Assembly: GCF_017309955.1 (NCBI RefSeq)
Contig: NZ_CP021247.1
Span: 2,567,001 to 2,631,000 of the forward strand
Origin: Novosphingobium sp. KA1
GTDB taxonomy: Bacteria > Pseudomonadota > Alphaproteobacteria > Sphingomonadales > Sphingomonadaceae
Length of the DNA stretch: 64,000 bases
Reading direction: 5' to 3'
In this document: piece after piece, positions 25,738-34,947 of the stretch
Layout of the letters: every line of letters starts with the position of its first letter
Numbering within the stretch: the first letter of the stretch is position 1
Position numbers and translations under genes: made by a program
The notes under the pieces: model-generated
What the model was told of the DNA's origin: nothing
The model's input: the letters and a program-made list of their open reading frames with translations, nothing else
Database searches by the model: none

Positions 25738-26498
25738 GGGCGTCCGTCACCTCGGTTCTGGCGGTTCTTGTCTGGGTTGTGCTCTGTGCTGCCCGCGATC
25801 CCATCCTCGTCCCCGAAGTCTCTCAGCACGAGGTGGCGCTGCAACAGGGCTTTACCGGAACCGAACTGCTGCTTTTTGGCGCAATCCTGACACCGGAGGG
25901 CTCCCGCGCGGCGCAGGACTACGACATCGTCGTGGTGCTTAAGGGGCCGACCCAGTCGATCGTGTTGCGTGAAAAGCAGAAAGTGGCGGGAATCTGGATC
26001 AACGCCGACAGTACGGAGCTGCGCTCGGCACCTTCCTATTATGCCATCGCGTCGACCCGGCCGATCAAGGACATTGTCGACGACAAGACGGCGGCGATCT
26101 ACGAATTGGGCCTGAAGTGGCTGCAACTCTCGCCGATCGGCGCGATCGATCCCAAGGAACAGACACGCTTCGCCAACGGGCTCGTCGATCTCAATCGCCG
26201 GATCGGCCTTTACCGCGAGGAAGAGGGCGGGGTGAAAGTCAGCGAGCAAGTGCTCTACCAGGCCCGGATTGGCCTGCCGTCCCGGGTTCCCATCGGTACT
26301 TACACGGCGGAAACTTTCGCCATATCGAAAGGGCGCGTGGTCGCCTCGGCCAGCAGTCAGGTCGAAGTGCGCAAGCTCGGCCTGGAACGCGCCGTCGCCA
26401 CTTTCGCCGAAGATTATGGCTTTGCCTATGGCTTGCTGGCGGTTTTTGTATCGGTCGGCATGGGGTGGCTGGCGGGCCGGCTTTTCGCAATGCGCTGA
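25734..26498 (+). CDS. TIGR02186 family transmembrane protein
   Basis: The 254-residue protein has a signal peptide or anchor (SVLAVLVWVVLCAA), a periplasmic domain of about 190 residues and one C-terminal membrane helix (FAYGLLAVFVSVGMGWLAGRLF). The periplasmic domain opens with the family's PEVSQHEVALQQGFTGTELLLFGAI. It matches the alphaproteobacterial Alph_Pro_TM/TIGR02186 family, whose function is unknown. It starts at GTG 25734 inside the stop of the TSUP permease, so it is most likely a periplasmic accessory of that transporter. Confidence 0.85.
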   Translation: MRASVTSVLAVLVWVVLCAARDPILVPEVSQHEVALQQGFTGTELLLFGAILTPEGSRAAQDYDIVVVLKGPTQSIVLREKQKVAGIWINADSTELRSAPSYYAIASTRPIKDIVDDKTAAIYELGLKWLQLSPIGAIDPKEQTRFANGLVDLNRRIGLYREEEGGVKVSEQVLYQARIGLPSRVPIGTYTAETFAISKGRVVASASSQVEVRKLGLERAVATFAEDYGFAYGLLAVFVSVGMGWLAGRLFAMR

Positions 26499-26618
26499 AG
26501 ATACGATTGCCGAAGTTGCTTCAATCGAATGCTGGGCCTTTGGTATGAGCCTGTCTTTAGGCGGAAATTAACCGCGTGGTCATAGCTCTGCCGGGGTCAG
26601 TTTTACTTCGGGGGCATA

Positions 26619-28361
26619 ATGAACCAGATGCATCCAGAGGGCTTCGCGCCCTCGCGTGCGCCGCAGGCCGAGCAGCCCGCGGCGCATCCGGCTCACGCCC
26701 ATACGACGCAGGCCCATATGACGCAGGGCCAGCCACGCCAGCCTGCACCGCGACTGGATACCGGACGCGAGCCGATCGGGGTAATCCTCGAGATCTCCGG
26801 TGCCGGAACACGCATCGCGCTCGACATTAACCGGCTGGGCGAAGTGATGAAGGATGGCGACCCTTCGGTTGCGCAGTCAGGGCAGGTCGGCAGTCAGGTC
26901 AAGATCCGTGTCGGCAATGGTTGGCTGCTCGCCAGCATCCGCAATCAGAAAAGCGACAGCAAGATTCCCGGCGGCATTGTTGCCGAGGCGGACTTCCTTG
27001 GCGAGGGCAGTGAGGAACGCCTGACTGGCCGTATCCATGGCTTCCGCCGCGGTGTGACCTTCTATCCCTCGCCGGGGGCGCTGGTCTATCCGGCGACCAC
27101 CGAAGACCTGCGCCAGATCTATGCCAGCGACGGGCGCAGCGCGATCCAGATCGGCAACGTCTATCCCACCAAGGACATCCGTGCGGGTCTTTATGTCGAT
27201 GCCCTGCTTGGCAAGCACTTCGCGCTGCTGGGATCGACCGGAACCGGCAAGTCGACCAGCGCTGCGCTGATCCTGCACCGCATCTGCGAGCATGCGCCGC
27301 AGGGCCACATCATCATGATCGATCCGCACGGCGAGTATTCAGCCGCGTTCCGCAACACCGGCGTGATCCTCGACGTCTCGAACCTGCAGATGCCCTACTG
27401 GCTGATGAATTTCGAGGAGCACTGCGAGATCCTCCTGACCTCGCGCGGGGACGACCGCCAGCTCGACAGCGAGATCCTGGGCAAGTGTTTGTTGGAGGCG
27501 CGCTCCAAGAACCGGCTGGCCGAGCAGCTTGGCAAGATCACGGTGGATTCGCCGATCCCTTATCTGCTCTCCGACTTGTCCAATATTCTCAACAACCACA
27601 TGGGCAAGCTCGACAAGGGCCATTCCAGTGCGCCCTACATGCGGATCAAGAACAAGCTCGACGAGATGAAGGGCGATCCGCGCTACCAGTTCATGTTCTC
27701 CGGCATGCTGGTAGGCGACACGATGGCGGAGTTCATCTCCAAGATCTTCCGTCTGCCCTCGAACGGGCGGCCGATCTCGATCATCGACGTCTCGGGCGTG
27801 CCATCGGACATCACCAGCACCGTCGTCGCCGTGCTGAGCCGCATGGTGTTCGACTACGCGATCTGGGGGCGGGAGGAAAAGACCCGGCCCATCCTGCTCG
27901 TCTGCGAGGAGGCACACCGCTATGTTCCGAGCGAGAAGAACGCCGATGGCTCTTCGGTGGGCCGTATCCTGTCGCGTATCGCCAAGGAGGGCCGCAAGTA
28001 CGGGATCTCGTTGGGCCTTATCACCCAGAGACCGTCCGATCTTGCCGAAGGTGTCCTTTCGCAGTGCGGCACGATCATCTCGATGCGCCTCAACAACGAT
28101 CGTGACCAGGCCTTCGTGCGCGCGGCCATGCCGGAAGGTGCACGCGGGTTCCTCGATTCGATCCCGGCCCTGCGCAACCGTGAGTGCATCATCTGCGGCG
28201 AAGGCGTGGCGATCCCGATCCGGGTCTCGTTTGACGACCTCGAAGAGTACAAGCGCCCCGCGTCGGCCGACCCTTCGTTCACCGAACTGTGGAACAGCTC
28301 CGGCGGCGAGGAAGAGTCGGTCCTGCGCATCGTCCAGCGGTGGCGCGCGCAGGGCAGGTGA
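26619..28361 (+). CDS. HerA-like hexameric ATPase (DUF87)
   Basis: This 580-residue protein is a RecA/FtsK-type ATPase of the HerA group. The N-terminal 50 residues are low complexity, rich in His, Ala, Gln and Pro. A HAS-barrel-like domain follows (GREPIGVILEISGAGTRIAL through LTGRIHGFRRGVTF). Walker A GSTGTGKST is at 205-213, then IIMIDPHGEYS, Walker B ILLVCEEAHRYVP and the arginine-finger-bearing C-terminal part. HerA works with the nuclease NurA in archaeal DNA end resection, and bacterial HerA proteins pair with SIR2 or DUF4297 proteins in defence. None of these partners is next to this gene, so DNA translocation is the only safe prediction. A GGGGG stretch precedes the ATG. Confidence 0.88.
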   Translation: MNQMHPEGFAPSRAPQAEQPAAHPAHAHTTQAHMTQGQPRQPAPRLDTGREPIGVILEISGAGTRIALDINRLGEVMKDGDPSVAQSGQVGSQVKIRVGNGWLLASIRNQKSDSKIPGGIVAEADFLGEGSEERLTGRIHGFRRGVTFYPSPGALVYPATTEDLRQIYASDGRSAIQIGNVYPTKDIRAGLYVDALLGKHFALLGSTGTGKSTSAALILHRICEHAPQGHIIMIDPHGEYSAAFRNTGVILDVSNLQMPYWLMNFEEHCEILLTSRGDDRQLDSEILGKCLLEARSKNRLAEQLGKITVDSPIPYLLSDLSNILNNHMGKLDKGHSSAPYMRIKNKLDEMKGDPRYQFMFSGMLVGDTMAEFISKIFRLPSNGRPISIIDVSGVPSDITSTVVAVLSRMVFDYAIWGREEKTRPILLVCEEAHRYVPSEKNADGSSVGRILSRIAKEGRKYGISLGLITQRPSDLAEGVLSQCGTIISMRLNNDRDQAFVRAAMPEGARGFLDSIPALRNRECIICGEGVAIPIRVSFDDLEEYKRPASADPSFTELWNSSGGEEESVLRIVQRWRAQGR

Positions 28362-28376
28362 TGGGGCCGCGCGGCC

Positions 28377-29807
28377 TTACAGATCGAAGGCCGCGCGCCA
28401 CTTGCCCCAGCGATAATAGGCCAGCGTCAGGACCACCGTCAGCGTCGAGCCGACCGGATAGGCCCACCACAGCGCTTCGCTGCCGATCGCGGGGTAGGTG
28501 AGGGCGTAGAAGCCGAGGCGGCCCGGAATGAGGCCGATGGCCATGATGACCAGCGGAACCACGACCGCGCCGTAGGCGCGCAGGGTGCCGGTGAGGATCA
28601 TGGTCACCGACATGATCACGAAACTGGCGGTGCAGACAAACTGGATGTGCCGCGCGATCGGCATTGCCGGGCTGTCGCCGCCCAGGAACAGGGCCAGCAG
28701 CGGATGGTCGAACACCACGATCAGCGCCGCCATCAGCAGCGAGATGGCGAGGTTGGTGACAAGCCCGATCTCGGTCACCTTGCCCACGCGGCCGTGATCG
28801 TGCGCGCCCAGCGACTGGGCAACCATGGCGCTGACCGCCGAGCCGATCGCCATCGCCGGCATCTGCAGGTAGTTCCACAATTGCAGCGAAGCGCCGTAGG
28901 CGGCGGCGGCATCCAGCCCTTCGAGGTTGACGAGGTGGACCATGGCCAGGCCCGCCGACGAGACCAGCAGCATCTGCGCGCCCATCGGCAGGCCCTTCAG
29001 GGTCACGTACTTCAATTCGCTGCCGCGCGGGATCAGGTAGCCGAGTTCGGCGCCGCGCAGCCGCATCGGCAGATCCTTGCGGTAGATCGTCCAGAGCTGG
29101 AACACGAGGCCGGCGAAGTTCGCGAAGGCGGTTGCCGCGGCGGACCCGGCAATGCCCAGCGACGGCACCGGCCCGGGGCCGATGATCAGCAGCGGGTTCA
29201 GGATCACGTCGAGCGCCACCGTCAGGATCATCGCGTGGAGCGGGGTCTTGGAATCGCCCGCGCCGCGCATGCCCATCGAGACCATCAGCGAGAGCGAGCC
29301 GAGCGGCAGCGTCACGAAGATCACGCGCAGATAGGCCAGCGCTTCGATCCGGCTCTGCTCGGGCGTACTGAGCAGCCGCAGCAGGGCGTCGGCGCCCAGC
29401 CAGCCGGCAAGGCCGCAGACCACCGACAGTATCAGGCAGAAGCCCACGCCCGAGCCGAAGGTCAGCCTGGCTGCATCGATGTCGCGGGCGCCGAAGTGCT
29501 GGCCGACGCGCACGGTGGTCGCCATGCCGAAGCCGAAGACGAGCGAGATCAGCAGGAACATGATGATATTGGCATTGGCGGTTGCCGCCAGTGCGCTTTC
29601 GCCGAGCAGCCGCCCGACCCAGATCGCGTTCACCGAGCCGTTCAGCGTCTGCAGCACGTTCGAGATCAGCATCGGGATCGAGAACACCAGCAGCGTCTTG
29701 AGGATCGGCCCCTGGGTGAGGTCCCCCGTCATGTGCTGCTTGCGCGCCGGTGCTGCGGGTTCGCCGGGTTCGGTCTCTCCGGCGGGAATCGGCGATGCTT
29801 CGTTCAT
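28377..29807 (-). CDS. MATE family multidrug/metabolite efflux transporter
   Basis: The 476-residue inner-membrane protein has the two six-helix bundles of the MATE family, each opening with a characteristic stretch (LLVFSIPMLISNVLQTLNGSVNAIWVGRLLG and GAQMLLVSSAGLAMVHLVNLEG). Proton- or sodium-driven export of cationic compounds is expected. The ATG at 29807 begins a short charged tail (MNEASPIPAGE) and has GGGGA a few bases upstream. The open frame further upstream lies inside queE. The gap to the queE stop is only 8 nt, so it is the second gene of that transcript. Confidence 0.92.
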   Translation of the reverse strand: MNEASPIPAGETEPGEPAAPARKQHMTGDLTQGPILKTLLVFSIPMLISNVLQTLNGSVNAIWVGRLLGESALAATANANIIMFLLISLVFGFGMATTVRVGQHFGARDIDAARLTFGSGVGFCLILSVVCGLAGWLGADALLRLLSTPEQSRIEALAYLRVIFVTLPLGSLSLMVSMGMRGAGDSKTPLHAMILTVALDVILNPLLIIGPGPVPSLGIAGSAAATAFANFAGLVFQLWTIYRKDLPMRLRGAELGYLIPRGSELKYVTLKGLPMGAQMLLVSSAGLAMVHLVNLEGLDAAAAYGASLQLWNYLQMPAMAIGSAVSAMVAQSLGAHDHGRVGKVTEIGLVTNLAISLLMAALIVVFDHPLLALFLGGDSPAMPIARHIQFVCTASFVIMSVTMILTGTLRAYGAVVVPLVIMAIGLIPGRLGFYALTYPAIGSEALWWAYPVGSTLTVVLTLAYYRWGKWRAAFDL

Positions 29808-29815
29808 ATGTCCCC

Positions 29816-30562
29816 TTACGTGCCCCGCGTATCGCCCCAGATGTGGATGTGCAGGCGGTCGGTGAAGCGATAGCCTTCCTGCGTGCAGATGTCCGAGAGC
29901 CAAGGTGACCTCTGCCGGATGACATCGCTGGAGCGGCCTTCCGGCATCAGGAATATCCGCTCGGCGGGGATATTGTAGCGCGCCTTGAGGGCGCGGACTT
30001 CGTCGACGTCGGCGGGTTCCGCAATCACGAACTTGAAGAAGGCCCGCGGATCGGCGGACCATGCCTCGAGCCGCTCGGGCACCAGTGCCAGTTCCGCCGG
30101 ATTGCCGCTGTGCGACAGCTTGGGGCTGACATTGTATTGCTGCACCCGTGCATCGAGGCTGGCGTGCGGCGCCACCGAGCCGTTGGTCTCGATCTCCACG
30201 TGCATCCCCGGCCTTGCCTCGTCGAGCGCCGCCAGCATCCGGGCCAGTTGCGGGCCTTGCAGCAGCGGCTCGCCGCCGGTCACGACCAGGCGGTCGGGCG
30301 GGAGGTCCGCCACCATGCGCGCCACGTCGGCTTCCTCGGCCATGACCTGATTGGCCTTGCGCTCGAAGGCCAGATCGTCGCGGTGGAAGCGGTTATCGCC
30401 GGTGAAGCGCCAGGTATAGGCCGTGTCGCACCACTGGCAGGCGAGGTTGCAGCGCGACAGGCGCACGAAAGTGCTGGGCCGCCCCATGCTGGCACCTTCG
30501 CCCTGAAGCGAGGCGAAGACTTCGGGTTCGCCGGGAGTGGTGGTGGCAAGGGCAAGCGTCAC
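29816..30562 (-). CDS. queE: 7-carboxy-7-deazaguanine synthase
   Basis: QueE is the radical-SAM enzyme that makes the deazaguanine ring in queuosine (preQ0) synthesis. The protein shows the cluster-binding motif CNLACQWCDTAY, with the CX3CX2C spacing used by this family. It also shows FASLQGEGASMGRPSTFVRL upstream and the TGGEPLLQ SAM-binding motif. The start is uncertain: GTG 30562 gives 248 residues opening with TLALATTTPGE, while GTG 30610 adds sixteen residues but falls in a repeat-rich tract. No queC, queD or queF is adjacent. It leads a transcript with the MATE gene. Confidence 0.92.
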   Translation of the reverse strand: MTLALATTTPGEPEVFASLQGEGASMGRPSTFVRLSRCNLACQWCDTAYTWRFTGDNRFHRDDLAFERKANQVMAEEADVARMVADLPPDRLVVTGGEPLLQGPQLARMLAALDEARPGMHVEIETNGSVAPHASLDARVQQYNVSPKLSHSGNPAELALVPERLEAWSADPRAFFKFVIAEPADVDEVRALKARYNIPAERIFLMPEGRSSDVIRQRSPWLSDICTQEGYRFTDRLHIHIWGDTRGT

Positions 30563-30602
30563 GGATGGTCTCGAATGCAAGGTTACGGTTTTGAAGGGCG
30601 AG

Positions 30603-30664
30603 GTTGACACAGTTTACACGGTCCAGAGGAAAAAGTGTCACCTTGCGTCGGAGGTGTCACCTTG
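30603..30664. repeat. cluster of short GTGTCA/GTTTACAC direct repeats
   Basis: Two copies of GTGTCACCTTG (30635-30645 and 30654-30664) are spaced 19 bp apart. Next to them GTTGACAC and GTTTACAC stand in tandem (30603-30619). The repeats lie directly upstream of queE, one to two helical turns apart, so they may be regulator sites or part of a dispersed intergenic repeat. Confidence 0.55.
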
Positions 30665-30783
30665 TGGCTGGTTTCGTGAGGAGAGAGCAGGGCGGTCACG
30701 CGCGCGAACGTGTCAGATGCGCGGTGAGTAGGAAAACGAAAACGACGAGCAGGGGGCGGACCAAATCCGTATCACCCAAAAAC

Positions 30784-30922
30784 CGTCATCCCCGCGAAGG
30801 CGGGGATCCCGCTTTCTTCTTTGGCATGCAGGGGCGCGGAGAGCTGGTGGATTGCTGCGCAGTTCCTCTGCGTCTCTGCGTGAACTCCAAAAAGCGGGGC
30901 CCCCGCCTTCGCGGGGGTGACG
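30784..30922. repeat. inverted pair of REP-like palindromes
   Basis: Two 32-nt units of the CCCCCGCGAAGGCGGGG type stand in opposite orientation at 30784-30815 and 30891-30922. Each is itself a palindrome (CCCCGC-GAAG-GCGGGG). The two differ at only a few positions over CGTCAYCCCCGCGAAGGCGG and the following CCCGCTTT. The 75 nt between them include CTCTGCGTCTCTGCGTGAAC. The arrangement resembles bacterial interspersed mosaic elements or a small non-autonomous element. This palindrome type is widespread in proteobacterial intergenic DNA. Confidence 0.85.
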
Positions 30923-30978
30923 AGGGGAGTGGGGGGGTGTCGGTTCGGCTAAGTTCCGGCTCGGCCCCACTCCCCTCG
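30921..30978 (-). terminator. 14-bp inverted repeat downstream of valS
   Basis: CGAGGGGAGTGGGG (30921-30934) is the exact inverse of CCCCACTCCCCTCG (30965-30978), with a 30-nt loop. It begins 9 nt after the valS stop on the minus strand and abuts the REP-like pair. There is no T run, so it may protect the 3' end or cause factor-dependent termination rather than act alone. Confidence 0.55.
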
Positions 30979-30986
30979 GCTCTATC

Positions 30987-33656
30987 TTAACCCAGCCGCG
31001 CCAGCGCCGCCGCCAGACGCTCGGCTTCGGCCGAGTGGTGGGCGTGGTCGGCGCGGGCCTTGTCGATGGCCTCGGGCTTGGCCTTCTCGACAAAGGCCGG
31101 GTTGCCCAGACGCTTGTCGAGCGAGTCCCGTTCCTTGACCGAGGCGGCCATGGCCTTTTCCAGACGGGCCTTTTCGGCGGCGATGTCGATCACGCCTTCC
31201 AGCGGGATCGCCAGCGTCGCGTCGCCCGCGCCCACCTGCATGGCGGCACCGGCCGGAGCGGCCTCGAAGCGGATTGCGTCAAGGCGCGCCAGACGGTCGA
31301 TCACGGTGGCGCTACGGCCGATCACCGCGCGGGTCGCGTCCGAGGGATCGGCGACATAGGCGGTGAGGCGCGCGCCCGGCGCGATGCCGAGTTCGGACTT
31401 GGCGCCGCGCAGGTTGCCGATGAGCGCGATCAGCCATTCGACTTCGGCCTTGGCTTCGGCGTCCACCGAGGCTTCCGGCGCGGGCCATGCGGCAACGATC
31501 AGGTCCTGATCGCGCGTGCCCATCTTGCTCCACAGCTCTTCGGTGACGAAGGGCATGAAGGGGTGGAGCATGACGAGGATCTGGTCGAGCACCCAGCCGG
31601 CGACGACCTTGGATTCCTCGTCGAAGTTGCCCCCAGGGACAGGCTTGATGAGTTCGATGTACCAGTCGCAGAACTGGTTCCACACGAAGTGGTAGATCGC
31701 GTTGGCAGCCGCGTCGAAGCGCAGGTCGGCCATGGCCTTGTCCAGCGCGGCGACGGTTTCGACGACTTCGCCGATGATCCACTTGTTGACCGCCGTGGTC
31801 GCCTTGGGGGCGGCGACGGAGGTGCTGGCGACGATGCCGTTGGACTGGCAGAAACGCGCGGCGTTCCACAGCTTCGTGGCGAAGTTGCGGTAACCCTCGA
31901 CGCGCTTTTCATCCATCTTCACGTCGCGGCCCTGGCTTTCCATGGCGGCCATGAAGAAGCGCAGCGCGTCGGCGCCGTACTTGTCGATCAGGCCCAGCGG
32001 ATCGACCACGTTGCCCTTGGACTTCGACATCTTCTGGCCGTCGGCAGCACGCACCAGACCATGGAGGTAGAGCCGCTTCCACGGCACTTCTTTCATGAAG
32101 TGAATGCCCTGCATCGCCATGCGCGCATCCCAGAAGAACAGGATGTCGAAGCCGGAAACCAGCAGGTCGTTCGGATAGTGCTTCTTCAGCAGCGGGGCAT
32201 CTTCATCGGGCCAGCCGAGCGTGGCGAAAGGCCAGAGCGCGGAGGAGAACCAGGTGTCCAGCACGTCCTCGTCGCGGGTCAGCTGCTTGTTGCCGGCCTG
32301 CGCCTGTGCTTCTTCCTCGGTCTCGGAGACGAAGATCTCGCCGTCCTCGCTGAACCACGCCGGGATGCGGTGGCCCCACCAGAGCTGGCGCGAGACGCAC
32401 CAGGGCTGGATGTTTTCCATCCAGTTGAAAAAGGTCTTTTCCCAGCTCTTCGGGACGATCTCGATCGCGCCCGAACGGACGGCTTCCAGCGGCGGGCCGG
32501 CCAGCGTCTGCGCATCGACGTACCACTGGTCGGTCAGCCAGGGTTCGATCACCACGCCGCTGCGGTCGCCGAACGGGGTCTGGATCACGCGGTCCTCGAC
32601 CTTTTCGAGGAGCCCGTCCTCTTCGAGGAACTGGACGATCGCCTTGCGCGCCTCGAACCGGTCCATGCCGATGAACTGAGCGGGCACGAGGCCATCCTGG
32701 GTCTGGCAGACATGGGCATCGGCATCGAGCATGTTGAGCATGTCGGCGGGCTTGAAGCCCGCACGCTTGCCGACCTCGAAGTCGTTGAAGTCATGGCCCG
32801 GGGTGATCTTCACCGCGCCGGAGCCCAGTTCGGGATCGGCGTGCTCGTCCGCGACGATGGGAATCTCGCGGCCGGTCAGCGGCAGGGTGACGGTGGCGCC
32901 GCGGGCCAGCAGGCCCTTGTAGCGCTCGTCCTCGGGATTAACCGCGACGGCCATGTCGGCCAGCATCGTTTCCGGGCGGGTGGTGGCGACGTGGATGTGG
33001 CCGGAACCGTCCGAAAGCGGATACTTGATGTGCCAGAAGTGGCCGTTGGTCTCGCGCGTCTCGACCTCGAGGTCGGAAATGGCGGTGCGGAACTTGGGGT
33101 CCCAGTTCACCAGGCGCTTGTCACGGTAGATCAGGCCTTGCTTGTGCAGGTCCACGAAGACCTTGACCACGGCCTTGGTGAAGTGCGGATCCATCGTGAA
33201 CTGCTCGCGGCTCCAGTCCATCGAGCAGCCGAGGCGGCGCAGCTGGCCGGTGATGGTGCCGCCGGATTCGGCCTTCCATTCCCAGACCTTGTCGATGAAC
33301 GCCTCGCGCGTGTAGTTGGCGCGCTTGTCGCCCTTGGCTTCCATCTGGCGTTCGACCACCATCTGGGTGGCGATGCCGGCATGGTCGGTGCCGACCACCC
33401 AGAGCGCGTCCTTGCCCTTCAGGCGCTCGTGACGGATCACGATGTCCTGCAGCGTGTTGTCCAGCGCGTGGCCGATGTGCAGCGATCCGGTGACGTTCGG
33501 CGGCGGGTTGACGATGGTGAACGGCTGCGCGTCGGCACGCTCGGGGCGGAACAGCCCTTCGCTTTCCCAATGCTGGTACCACTTCGCCTCGATCTGGGCG
33601 GGGTCGAAGGTCTTGTCGAGGGCGGCTTCTGGCCCGGCTGCTGGCGTTTCGGTCAT
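30987..33656 (-). CDS. valS: valyl-tRNA synthetase
   Basis: ValS charges tRNA-Val in the cytoplasm. The 889-residue class I enzyme shows [14 protein letters not shown] with HIGH at residues 60-63. It also shows the editing domain between the halves of the Rossmann fold, KMSKS at 542-546 ([10 protein letters not shown]), the anticodon-binding domain and the C-terminal coiled coil ([20 protein letters not shown]) typical of valine enzymes. The start at 33656 (MTETPAAG) gives the normal length; the frame continues upstream without homology. It is divergent from the mlaE homologue with a 175-nt spacer. Confidence 0.97.
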   Translation of the reverse strand: MTETPAAGPEAALDKTFDPAQIEAKWYQHWESEGLFRPERADAQPFTIVNPPPNVTGSLHIGHALDNTLQDIVIRHERLKGKDALWVVGTDHAGIATQMVVERQMEAKGDKRANYTREAFIDKVWEWKAESGGTITGQLRRLGCSMDWSREQFTMDPHFTKAVVKVFVDLHKQGLIYRDKRLVNWDPKFRTAISDLEVETRETNGHFWHIKYPLSDGSGHIHVATTRPETMLADMAVAVNPEDERYKGLLARGATVTLPLTGREIPIVADEHADPELGSGAVKITPGHDFNDFEVGKRAGFKPADMLNMLDADAHVCQTQDGLVPAQFIGMDRFEARKAIVQFLEEDGLLEKVEDRVIQTPFGDRSGVVIEPWLTDQWYVDAQTLAGPPLEAVRSGAIEIVPKSWEKTFFNWMENIQPWCVSRQLWWGHRIPAWFSEDGEIFVSETEEEAQAQAGNKQLTRDEDVLDTWFSSALWPFATLGWPDEDAPLLKKHYPNDLLVSGFDILFFWDARMAMQGIHFMKEVPWKRLYLHGLVRAADGQKMSKSKGNVVDPLGLIDKYGADALRFFMAAMESQGRDVKMDEKRVEGYRNFATKLWNAARFCQSNGIVASTSVAAPKATTAVNKWIIGEVVETVAALDKAMADLRFDAAANAIYHFVWNQFCDWYIELIKPVPGGNFDEESKVVAGWVLDQILVMLHPFMPFVTEELWSKMGTRDQDLIVAAWPAPEASVDAEAKAEVEWLIALIGNLRGAKSELGIAPGARLTAYVADPSDATRAVIGRSATVIDRLARLDAIRFEAAPAGAAMQVGAGDATLAIPLEGVIDIAAEKARLEKAMAASVKERDSLDKRLGNPAFVEKAKPEAIDKARADHAHHSAEAERLAAALARLG

Positions 33657-33831
33657 GGCGCGGGGCTTTGCCAGCGCGGCGTCTCGCGCGCAAGTGCGCG
33701 TAGGGATTGCCGGCGCCGCCGCCATCAAATTGCCACGGAGTATTGCCAGGCAGTCCCTTGCAAAATCAACAATCCGCCGCGCCCGGGGAACCCCTTGCCG
33801 GTACAGGCATTTTCCCCCAATACGAGCGCAC

Positions 33832-34947
33832 ATGCGGGAATGGGCTGAATTCACTCTGTCGGGAAGCGACCAAGGCGGTGTCCACACGGTGGCGCTGAAG
33901 GGGCCGCTGTGCGTCCATTCGCTGGGCAACCTCGACGGCAAGCTGGCGGCCTGCGGCGGTCCGGTCGAGCGGATCGACATGTCCGGCGTCACCGACATCG
34001 ACACGACCGGCGCCTGGCTGGTCAAGCGCTTCGCGGACGAGCATCACCTTGAAATCGTCGGCCAGAGCGAGGCGGCGGACCGGCTGTTCGCCGCCGTCGG
34101 CCGCGTGCCGGAGGAAGCGGCCGAGGTGCCCAAGGGGCCGGGGCTGCTGCTGCGCACGGTGGCCGAATTCGGCGACGTTGTGGTCAATTGGGGCAAGGGC
34201 TTCACCAAGTCGATCGGATTCCTCGGTGAACTGATCCTCGCCATCGGCGGCGTAATCCGCCACCCCTCGCGGCTGCGCGGCACCGCGCTGGTGTTCCACA
34301 TGCAGCACGTGGGCATCAACTCGCTGTGGATCATCGGCCTGATGAGCTTCCTGATCGGCATCGTCATCGCCCAGCAGGGCGCGGTGCAGCTCGCGCAGTT
34401 CGGGGCGGAGATCTACACGATCAACCTCACCGGCCGCCTCGCCATGCGCGAACTGGGCATCCTGATGACCGCGATCATGGTCGCGGGCCGGTCGGGATCG
34501 GCCTTCGCGGCGCAGATCGGCACGATGAAGCTGACCGAGGAAGTGGATGCCATGCGCACGATCGGCGTCTCGCCGATGCAGGCGCTGGTGGTGCCGCGGG
34601 TGCTGGCGGCGATGCTGATGATGCCGCTGCTCGGCTTCTACGCCACGGTCCTGGCGATCATCGGCGGCGCCTTCATCGCCAATTTCGCGCTCGACATTCC
34701 CTTCCTCACCTTCCTTCAGCGCACGCAGGAAGTGGTGCCGACGACCGACATCTGGGTCGGTCTGCTCAAGGCGCCGGTCTTTGCGCTGATCGTGGCGCTG
34801 GCGGGGTGCTATCAGGGCATGCAGGTGACCTCCAACGCCGAGGAAGTGGGCGGGCGCACCACCCAGGCGGTGGTGACGGCGATCTTCACCGTCATCGTGC
34901 TCGATGCCTTCTTCGCTATCTTCTTCACCAAGATCGGCTGGAAATGA
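33832..34947 (+). CDS. mlaE: MlaE-type lipid ABC permease with N-terminal STAS domain
   Basis: This is the inner-membrane permease of the Mla phospholipid-transport ABC complex, which moves lipids between the inner and outer membranes. The 371-residue protein begins with a STAS domain (about residues 1-95, [23 protein letters not shown]). In E. coli that domain is the separate protein MlaB. The MlaE domain follows, with [19 protein letters not shown], the [30 protein letters not shown] loop and five or six membrane helices. The fusion is the common alphaproteobacterial form. The stop overlaps the ATP-binding gene by four bases (ATGA). Confidence 0.94.
   Translation: MREWAEFTLSGSDQGGVHTVALKGPLCVHSLGNLDGKLAACGGPVERIDMSGVTDIDTTGAWLVKRFADEHHLEIVGQSEAADRLFAAVGRVPEEAAEVPKGPGLLLRTVAEFGDVVVNWGKGFTKSIGFLGELILAIGGVIRHPSRLRGTALVFHMQHVGINSLWIIGLMSFLIGIVIAQQGAVQLAQFGAEIYTINLTGRLAMRELGILMTAIMVAGRSGSAFAAQIGTMKLTEEVDAMRTIGVSPMQALVVPRVLAAMLMMPLLGFYATVLAIIGGAFIANFALDIPFLTFLQRTQEVVPTTDIWVGLLKAPVFALIVALAGCYQGMQVTSNAEEVGGRTTQAVVTAIFTVIVLDAFFAIFFTKIGWK

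Noticed and set aside
26619..28361. HerA-like gene as part of a phage-defence island
   Set aside because: No partner nuclease, SIR2, transposase or integrase is near and the neighbours are housekeeping genes, so it is reported only as an ATPase of unknown role.
30784..30922. Inverted repeats as the ends of an insertion sequence
   Set aside because: Only 139 nt, with no transposase frame and no target duplication. It fits a REP-type pair better.
33657..33831. Possible T-box leader in front of valS
   Set aside because: No T-box consensus or terminator/antiterminator pair was seen, and T boxes are not expected for aminoacyl-tRNA synthetases in alphaproteobacteria.
31035..33848. Open frame of more than 900 codons opposite valS
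   Set aside because: It is an antisense shadow of valS with no recognisable domain.
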